Assembly: GCA_030142905.1 (NCBI GenBank)
Contig: JASJOG010000054.1
Span: 186,001-250,000 of the forward strand
From: Heliopora coerulea
Lineage: Eukaryota > Cnidaria > Anthozoa > Scleralcyonacea > Helioporidae
Direction: 5' to 3'
DNA length: 64,000 nucleotides
This document shows, in pieces, positions 60,301 to 64,000 of this stretch. The notes under the pieces are model-generated. The model saw only the letters and a list, made by a program, of their open reading frames with translations, had not been told where the DNA came from and did not search any database. The position numbers and the translations under genes are program-made. Each line of letters opens with the position of its first letter. Position 1 is the stretch's first letter.

Positions 60301-62473
60301 CATCTAACTGCTGGGTTCAATTCCATTCGATTACTTCGTCTGAGTGGCACTTTAAATCAAATGTTAAAATATTTCGATAATGATCTAGAGAGTTAATCAA
60401 TGATGTGATTGTGGTAGCTTGGTAATTATATTCTTAATATGCACGCTCTCAAGCTGTTCTCTCAGAAAAACTTTCTGAGTCCCTGACGGGAATCGAACTC
60501 ATAACCTTCTGATCGCCGGTGAGATGCTCTAACCATTGAGCTACAAAGACTCAGATGGTGAGCGAAGGTTAAATTTGTGTACTGGTTCGAATAGACGGTA
60601 GACATATGTACTGCCAGTCTGCAAGTTTCGATATGTCGTCTATTATTTTTATTAACACAAAAATAATAGACGACATATCGAGACTTGCAGACTGGCAGTA
60701 CATATGTCTATCATCTATACGAACCAGTACATAAATTTAACCTTCGCTCACCATCTGAGTCTTTGTAGCTCAATAGTTAGAGCATCTCACCGGCGATCAG
60801 AAGGTTACGGGTTCGATTCCCGTCAGGGACTCAGAAAGTTTTTCTGAGAGAACAGCTTGAGAGCGTGCATATTAAGGATCTAGAGAGTATCTGGTTATCG
60901 ATGGCAATGAAGTGATTAAACTAATCCATCGCAGGACTAAGAGCGGGGGACCACTAGGACGCAGTGAACTCAATTTCCATATCTGGAATGCTAACTGGCC
61001 AATAAAAAGTGAAGCCAAGATGGCTGCCCATGGAGGCCAATTTTGGACGTCAGTTTCAGTCCCCTACGCGAGCTCGTACGTCAGTTTTAGTGTCCCACGC
61101 GACTTTTTAGATTTTCTGTAGAGTTTTCTTTGGAAATACACACAAAACATGTCTTCAAAAGATAGAAATAAGTTTAAGAATTTCAAATATATTTAGACAA
61201 AGTCAAACCGAGTTATAGGTTATATATTTTCACGAAAATGAATTACTAAACTCACGAGAAACCTGATAAAACAGTCTCGAAAAATTACTTGAGTAAACTA
61301 CTAAGTGCACGTTCTTTTTTTTACTGTCAGTTTACCATCTTCAGACAATTTAGTACACTTCTTAGGCCACATGACAATAACGAATCCTTTTAAATACTCG
61401 ATTGTGTAAGATTGGTCCACTAGTATTTCGTTTGAACACTTTTTCCATGGTTGGGAATGTTTTCGAAACCGAACCAAACAAAAACTAAAGATTAAAGTCG
61501 TGCAAAGGACTGGAACTGACATACAAGATTGCGAAGAGGACTGAAACTGACGTCCAAAATTTGCCTCCATGGGCGGCCATCTTGGCTTCACTTTTTGCCC
61601 GAGCAAATGACTGGGAGTTAGCATTCCAGATATGGCAATTGAGTTCACTGCTAGGACCTGGGCCCCAGCCCCCCGCATTTAGGGACTCCAGATATCATTT
61701 TCTCAACCGTATCTGGTCCGTACCCGACTTGTTAATTTTACTCTGTCTAATGCCAGACGATTTTACTCGTCAAGGGGAGACGTCTCAGACAGGAAAGGGT
61801 ATATGAAAAAATAAAACATTGTATTTTCGACGTTTCAGCTAATATTTTGTCACCAGCTCACCACGAGTAATCCGGAATACGGCGAGCTACTTTATAATGG
61901 AAGAATGATGCATCATGCTACTTATCTGTCGTTGAGTGGTTGCTCTTGGTCTTTGGGCCGTTAAAAAGATATTTGATATCACATGTAAATATCAAAGTAT
62001 CTAAGTGACCGTATTGGTAATTGAAAAGGTAAAATAAATTACAGTCGAGGGTCTGTCATAAAAATTTGGCCTTGCCCCCCCCCCCCCACAGTCTTAATCC
62101 GGCCGTGCGGTAATCTTTTTTTTTTGTTTGTTTCATACTAGATGAGGTTAAATTGAAGAATCGCTTAAGAACTGTCCAGAAACTGAAGCAGGAGTGGCTG
62201 CAAGAAATGCAGGGATGGCAGAAGGAATTAACCAGAAAGTTGGGTAATTTGAGATGCAAACATCGCAAACAATTGAAACAATGGATGAAGCTTAAGAAGT
62301 CCCTTGAAAGGCGTTCTAGCGAGGACATCTTCATTTTTAGTAGTTCGTTTGTCAGATACGATGAAGCACACATGTCACCTTTATTACAACTGAGAAAAGT
62401 AATGGAAAACAATAATTCAGAAACTTCATTGCGTAACCACAAGAGGGGATCACGTCTGGAGACCATTGTCTAA
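32608..62473 (+). CDS. LamG-TSP1x9-SEA-FN3x6-iGluR-like potassium channel fusion
   Basis: Twenty exons: 32608-32688, 37414-37450, 39358-40032, 42171-43763, 44387-44496, 45103-45158, 46078-46220, 46646-46954, 48542-48838, 49773-50078, 51311-51613, 51763-52062, 53484-53792, 54716-55182, 56406-56500, 57013-57169, 57279-57345, 58734-59005, 59961-60144 and 62142-62473. The total is 6093 nt, exactly 2030 codons plus TAA, with AG/GT at every junction. Order: signal peptide (1-27), LamG-like (40-264), nine TSP1 (265-795), SEA (796-898), six FN3 (899-1506), S1 ligand-binding half (1507-1635), M1 (about 1641-1662), pore with TSVGYGD (1691-1697), M3-like helix (about 1703-1732), S2 half (1747-1875), M4 (about 1884-1905), basic cytoplasmic tail (1906-2030). 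A type I-like ectodomain joined to a tetrameric channel is predicted for the plasma membrane. The ATG follows a pyrimidine-rich TTTATTTCAG, so a 5' UTR intron may end at the start codon. I know of no described family with this whole architecture. Confidence 0.9.
32887..33051. repeat. Long palindrome (two arms of about 80 nt)
   Basis: Left arm begins ATTTCAGAATCATCTTCAGA, right arm ends CTGAGGATGATTCTGAAAT. The arms meet at AAAAATGTTGCGTTTTT near 32970. Located in intron 1 of the channel gene. A third copy of the inner arm is at about 33225-33277. Confidence 0.8.
33146..33277 (+). mobile_element. tRNA-like SINE remnant joined to a fold-back arm
   Basis: ACTCGATAGCTCAAGAGG (box A-like) and GGTGCGAGTCAAAGCCC (degenerate box B), followed by TTTTTCAGTTGACTTTGG and a TCATGAAAAATTTCTGTTC stretch. 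The last two also form the arms of the palindrome at 32887-33051. Confidence 0.55.
34945..35098. repeat. (TA)n and CATA microsatellite
   Basis: TATATA runs broken by CATACA units, in intron 1 of the channel gene. Confidence 0.85.
35105..35943. repeat. GGTA array with a 20-bp higher-order unit
   Basis: A GGTA microsatellite at the edges encloses about 18 copies of GTATAGATAGCTATGGGTAG variants (35265-35625), then AGGTAGATAT units, then pure GGTA. Intron 1 of the channel gene. Confidence 0.85.
36005..36245. mobile_element. tRNA-like fold-back element with a hammerhead-like end
   Basis: A minus tRNA-like stretch at about 36090-36155 (box A GTAGTTCATTCG, box B GGTTCGATTCCC) and a plus GGTTCGATTCCCAGC at about 36199-36213. 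Outer parts share GCAACTGGTAT/GCTACTGGTACC in inverted orientation. The minus strand at 36035-36011 reads CCTGAAGAGCTTAACAAAGC then GAAAAC, the core pattern of a hammerhead ribozyme. Confidence 0.45.
37233..37272. repeat. Perfect short hairpin
   Basis: GAAACTGTAAATG-TT-CATTTACAGTTTC flanked by A and T runs: a stem of about 19 bp with a 2-nt loop, in intron 1 of the channel gene. Confidence 0.7.
39055..39245. repeat. (CTTA)n microsatellite next to the LamG exon
   Basis: CTTGCTTGC/CTTACTTAC array about 110 nt upstream of the LamG acceptor, open in the coding frame but excluded by the acceptor. Confidence 0.8.
39358..40032 (+). CDS. LamG/concanavalin-like domain exon
   Basis: 675 nt, phase 1 at both ends. 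Landmarks: [80 protein letters not shown]. The spacing matches the minus-strand paralogue throughout. The preceding (CTTA)n array at 39060-39240 is open in the same frame and must not be read as coding; the TTTCTAG acceptor at 39351-39357 marks the true start. Confidence 0.88.
40345..40400. repeat. (GATGAA)n microsatellite
   Basis: About eight GATGAA units in a purine-rich stretch (40030-40490) of the LamG-TSP1 intron. Confidence 0.8.
40562..41822 (-). mobile_element. 5'-truncated non-LTR retrotransposon (jockey/CR1-like) fragment
   Basis: Minus-strand translation gives [40 protein letters not shown] (YADD catalytic motif), [10 protein letters not shown] and a conserved post-RT region ([39 protein letters not shown]). 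In-frame stops occur at about 41521-41523 and upstream in the 41.73-41.79 kb part, so it is a dead copy. Only the C-terminal half of the reverse transcriptase and the 3' region remain. Both ends abut a TTGTG repeat (about 40541-40561 and 41823-41845), either the target-site duplication or insertion inside a microsatellite. It lies antisense in the intron between the LamG and TSP1 exons. Confidence 0.8.
40685..40772. repeat. (TA)n microsatellite in the LINE 3' region
   Basis: Two TATATA runs just beyond the end of the reverse-transcriptase frame. Confidence 0.8.
42171..43763 (+). CDS. Nine-repeat thrombospondin type 1 exon
   Basis: A single 1593-nt exon with nine TSP1 repeats, phase 1 at both ends. 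Repeat starts read [64 protein letters not shown] and VHGNYSEW. Each repeat has six cysteines and most have N-linked sequons (NYS, NGS/T, NCS). The GTG at 42170 is not a start: its G belongs to the AG acceptor, and the valine codon is completed by the last base of the LamG exon. Confidence 0.96.
44387..46220 (+). CDS. SEA domain (three exons) with G-S cleavage motif
   Basis: Exons 44387-44496 (110 nt), 45103-45158 (56 nt) and 46078-46220 (143 nt). They encode [20 protein letters not shown], then [18 protein letters not shown], then [13 protein letters not shown]. The predicted autoproteolysis turn is G853-S854. The first and last exons have exactly the lengths seen in the minus-strand paralogue. 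If cleaved, the LamG-TSP1 half would stay attached to the FN3-channel half only by non-covalent contacts, as in mucin-type SEA domains. Confidence 0.88.
45620..45682. repeat. (CAGG)n/(TAGG)n microsatellite
   Basis: AGGCAGGCAGGC then AGGTAGGTAGG units in the second SEA intron. Confidence 0.8.
46646..53792 (+). CDS. Six FN3 domains, one exon each
   Basis: Exons 46646-46954, 48542-48838, 49773-50078, 51311-51613, 51763-52062 and 53484-53792. All are 297-309 nt and phase 1 at both ends, one complete FN3 domain per exon. Each starts at VP or IP, and the first five end in an acidic (T/A)-(D/E)-(D/E)-(G/S) motif. Cores include [44 protein letters not shown] and SSTSIPLSW. Introns between them hold large CCGT/CCAT and other tandem arrays. 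Confidence 0.94.
48125..48388. mobile_element. Shorter inverted tRNA-derived SINE copy
   Basis: Same family as the 55.7 and 60.4 kb elements: a minus tRNA-like head at about 48180-48255 and matching outer ends (CAGAAAAACGATTTCTGAG on the left, its inverse on the right), but the right arm has lost its tRNA-like part. Intron between FN3-1 and FN3-2 of the channel gene. Confidence 0.7.
49040..49665. repeat. Degenerate minisatellite of about 30 bp
   Basis: About 20 copies built around TACAACATTGTTCAC with TGGGGTGC or GTGTGCAG spacers, in the intron between FN3-2 and FN3-3 of the channel gene. Long frames on both strands are by-products of the unit length. Confidence 0.8.
50165..50965. repeat. 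CCGT/CCAT tandem array
   Basis: CCATCCATCCGTCCGT units (50165-50735) and a second block (50825-50960), in the intron before FN3-4; related units recur at 51110-51165. Confidence 0.9.
52749..52948. mobile_element. MITE-like element with G-rich core
   Basis: Inverted ends CTACAATCCTGGCCA (52749-52763) and TGGCCAGGATTGTAG (52934-52948). The core holds several runs of six or seven G or C, enough for a G-quadruplex. Confidence 0.6.
54206..54495. repeat. Compound GATG/GACG/GATA/GATT microsatellite
   Basis: Successive pure blocks of four tetranucleotides that differ by one base each, in the intron before the S1 exon. Confidence 0.85.
54716..60144 (+). CDS. iGluR-like ligand-binding domain and potassium-filter pore
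   Basis: Six exons (54716-55182, 56406-56500, 57013-57169, 57279-57345, 58734-59005, 59961-60144). S1 includes [18 protein letters not shown] and [20 protein letters not shown], where R of AVRN aligns by position with the conserved ligand-binding arginine of iGluRs. M1: [20 protein letters not shown]. Pore: [20 protein letters not shown], a textbook K+ filter. The inner helix ends [10 protein letters not shown], resembling the iGluR SYTANL motif. S2: [14 protein letters not shown], then [20 protein letters not shown], then [11 protein letters not shown]4: [19 protein letters not shown]. The iGluR fold with a GYG filter is known for cyanobacterial GluR0 and rotifer AvGluR1. The ligand is unknown. 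Confidence 0.88.
55321..55566. mobile_element. MITE-like element with terminal inverted repeats
   Basis: Terminal inverted repeats: CTAAAGCCTGGTTCTCATAT at 55321 and ATATGAGAACCTGGCTAAAG ending 55566. An internal third copy of the terminal repeat lies at about 55376-55396, and internal GTGCGA/TCGCAC palindromes recur. Intron after the S1/M1 exon. Confidence 0.7.
55713..56229. mobile_element. Head-to-head pair of tRNA-derived SINEs in the channel-gene intron
   Basis: Left part (minus, tRNA-like about 55762-55833) and right part (plus, tRNA-like about 56101-56175) form an inverted pair ending in GAACGTTCGTCTAGCTC and its counterpart GCTTGACGAACGTTCATC. Both keep boxes A and B (GGTTCGATCCC on the plus copy). 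It sits in the intron between the S1/M1 exon and the pore exon. Confidence 0.75.
57820..58290. repeat. GGAAT/GGATT pentamer-like satellite tract
   Basis: Degenerate TGGAATGGAATGGATTGGAT stretch in the intron between S2 exons of the channel gene. Confidence 0.75.
60479..60550 (-). tRNA. tRNA-like sequence, inverted partner
   Basis: Inverted counterpart of the 60759-60830 sequence, same acceptor and D stems, with the T stem weakened (ATGAG in place of ACGGG). Probably a SINE head rather than a tRNA gene. Confidence 0.4.
60759..60830 (+). tRNA. tRNA-like sequence (SINE-associated, probably a pseudo-tRNA)
   Basis: 72 nt folding as a cloverleaf: 7-bp acceptor stem GTCTTTG/CAGGGAC with wobbles, D stem GCTC/GAGC, perfect T arm ACGGG-TTCGATT-CCCGT. 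Boxes A (TAGCTCAATAG) and B (GGTTCGATTCC) fit an internal pol III promoter. The anticodon loop lacks U33 and the stem has a mismatch, so a functional tRNA is doubtful. Confidence 0.5.
62142..62473 (+). CDS. C-terminal cytoplasmic tail exon
   Basis: Terminal exon: about 109 residues then TAA. The first part is rich in K, R, Q and E with heptad-like leucines ([20 protein letters not shown], later [16 protein letters not shown]), suggesting an amphipathic or coiled-coil helix after M4. The tail ends in SRLETIV. The last four residues, E-T-I-V, resemble a class I PDZ ligand (S/T-x-hydrophobic), an inference that could link the channel to a scaffold. Confidence 0.85.
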
Positions 62474-62619
62474 CTCTTACTTACCCAATCAAGAATCACC
62501 TAACAGAGATTAAGACTTCAGACTAACGCGAACGTAAACTGACTAGGTTTAAAGGCAAAACACGCGACTGTACAAAACAACGTTAGTCGAAGTTGCACAA
62601 GTAACAGGTGATCAATCTA

Positions 62620-63200
62620 TGTTGCCGTTACAGTTGCCGTGCATGTGTTCCAGTTGCATTATAGCCAAGTTTGATATACAGTTACAGTTGCTACAACAGT
62701 CGATGTCACTGTTACTGTTCCCTTTGCAGTTGGTATTGCTGTTGCTATTGCTGTTGCTATTGCTGTTGCTATTGCTGTTACAGTTGCTGTTACAGTTGCT
62801 GTTACAGTTGCTGTTACAGTTGATGTTACAGATAGAGACAGTCAGAGCAACAGTTGCAGTTACAGTTACACAGTTACCGTTACACTGTTACAGTTACAAT
62901 CAGTGAAAGTTACACTGTTTCAGTTGCAGTTACTCTGTTAAAGTTACACTGTTACAGTTACAATTACAGCTACAGTTACAGCCACGGTTAGAATCTCAGT
63001 TAAAGCTTCCGTCACAATTACAGTTACACTGTTAAAGTTGCAGTTTCAATTACCTCTACAGTTACAAAATTACAGTTACAATTACACTGTTGCAATTCCA
63101 GTTACAATTACCGTCACTGTTATTGTTACAATTGCAATTAAATTTACCCAGGTACAGTTACAGCTACAGTTGCGGTTACTGTTATAAAGTTGCAATTACA
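62620..63200. repeat. GTTACA/GTTGCT hexamer array
   Basis: Degenerate CAGTTACAGTTGCTGTTACA repeat starting about 145 nt after the stop of the channel gene, probably within its 3' UTR. Confidence 0.8.
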
Positions 63201-63444
63201 GTTAAAGTTACATAAGAAACGTATTACTGAATCGCACCAACTGAATAGTGGAACAAAAAAATATAATCTGGAATGTGTAGATATGGTGTTTTACTGTAAA
63301 GACTTTCGGCTTGTGGCTACATCCCAACTAAGTATGAAACAGCAGCTCACAAAGTCGCCGAAAGATTGATCATTTTCATTCATTTCAGTATGTTCGACAA
63401 ATTTACGTAAAAGCACTATGCATCAACATAAGTTAACGTACATT

Positions 63445-63450
63445 AATAAA
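63445..63450 (+). other. Candidate polyadenylation signal AATAAA for the channel gene
   Basis: First AATAAA found after the stop at 62473, implying a 3' UTR of about 1 kb that includes the GTTACA/GTTGCT repeat array. No transcript evidence. Confidence 0.35.
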
Positions 63451-64000
63451 GATCCGTAAAGTCGGCTAAACTACTTTATGATACAAATTTAACTTCGTAA
63501 GTGGATAAAAATATTAAACTTTGATTTAAAAAGATGCTTATGTAAAAAAGATGCTTATGTAAAAAAGATGCTAAAAAGAGCGATGTTTATGGACGACCAA
63601 TGTGGGTTATTTTTGCAATTCTTCTGCGAGGTCGCGAAGTGAGAAGTGTTGTGTACCCATACCCCTGTCATATTCTGTTTTTCTATCTTTGGATAAATTT
63701 AAAGAAATCTCGCGTGCAAGATCTTTTTCGCGTATTGTCTCTTGTTGAGGCTCGCACACATTCGACAAGTAACCTGACGCAGTAACCGTACAACATAATG
63801 CTTGAAAATTCGCTCATATTATTTTCTTTCACACTGAACGTGTTACACCAACGTATCCTACGTATACTAGTCTTTATACAAAACTCAACTGAGTTGAATT
63901 ACATATTTTTAAGCGACGTTTTCTGCCTGAATGGAAGTTCCTCGGTTTCCATTCTCGCTGTTGTCCAATATCTGCTTTCCACTTTTATTTTATTCTACAG

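Larger units (their letters stand above)
60394..60876. mobile_element. Palindromic element with a tRNA-like sequence in each arm
   Basis: Two arms of about 210 nt are near-perfect inverted repeats (60433-60640 and about 60660-60876), meeting at an AT-rich centre. Each arm carries a 72-nt tRNA-like sequence: 60550-60479 on minus, 60759-60830 on plus. The whole is flanked by a 12-bp direct repeat, GATCTAGAGAGT (60382-60393 and 60877-60888), which looks like a target-site duplication. The plus arm was not simply copied: the arms differ at several bases. Confidence 0.8.
62474..64000. other. Region after the channel gene
   Basis: Putative 3' UTR with the hexamer array and AATAAA at 63445; beyond that no gene recognised. 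Confidence 0.6.

Noticed and set aside
60759..60830. Functional tRNA gene
   Set aside because: Cloverleaf and boxes are present but the anticodon loop lacks U33, the anticodon stem is imperfect, and the sequence is part of an inverted SINE present in several copies.

Overview
This 64 kb window is animal nuclear DNA, AT-rich and intron-rich, dense in microsatellites, fold-back elements and tRNA-derived short interspersed repeats. The gene content (arrays of TSP1, FN3, LamG and SEA domains, plus a collagen prolyl 4-hydroxylase alpha subunit) and repeat style suggest a non-bilaterian animal, most likely an anthozoan cnidarian (stony coral or anemone). That assignment is inference; no rRNA or mitochondrial marker is present.

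Three real genes can be assembled exon by exon, each keeping one reading frame across all junctions. (1) About 739-13351, minus strand: a secreted or membrane multidomain gene read as signal peptide, LamG-like domain, eight TSP1 repeats, SEA domain and six FN3 domains. It runs off the left edge. (2) 15912-26701, minus strand: a complete 13-exon prolyl 4-hydroxylase alpha subunit (559 aa, or 549 aa if a 30-nt microexon is skipped) with all iron and 2-oxoglutarate ligands. (3) 32608-62473, plus strand: a complete 20-exon gene (2030 codons) with the same ectodomain order (signal peptide, LamG, nine TSP1, SEA, six FN3). It ends in an ionotropic-glutamate-receptor-like channel (S1, M1, pore, M3-like helix, S2, M4) whose pore carries a canonical potassium filter, TSVGYGD.

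Genes 1 and 3 are paralogues in opposite orientation flanking the hydroxylase. They share exon order, phase-1 boundaries and identical lengths for SEA exons 1 and 3 (110 and 143 nt). The strongest candidate for an undescribed system is this architecture: a predicted potassium-selective iGluR-type channel carrying a giant adhesive ectodomain. A SEA domain with a conserved G-S cleavage motif sits between the distal LamG/TSP1 part and the proximal FN3 stalk, which suggests a tethered, possibly cleavable, sensor.

The rest is intronic or intergenic: a 5'-truncated non-LTR retrotransposon antisense in an intron, at least four tRNA-like SINE groups (two in head-to-head palindromes), about eleven copies of a short hairpin repeat, several MITE-like fold-back elements, and long simple-sequence arrays that create spurious open reading frames.
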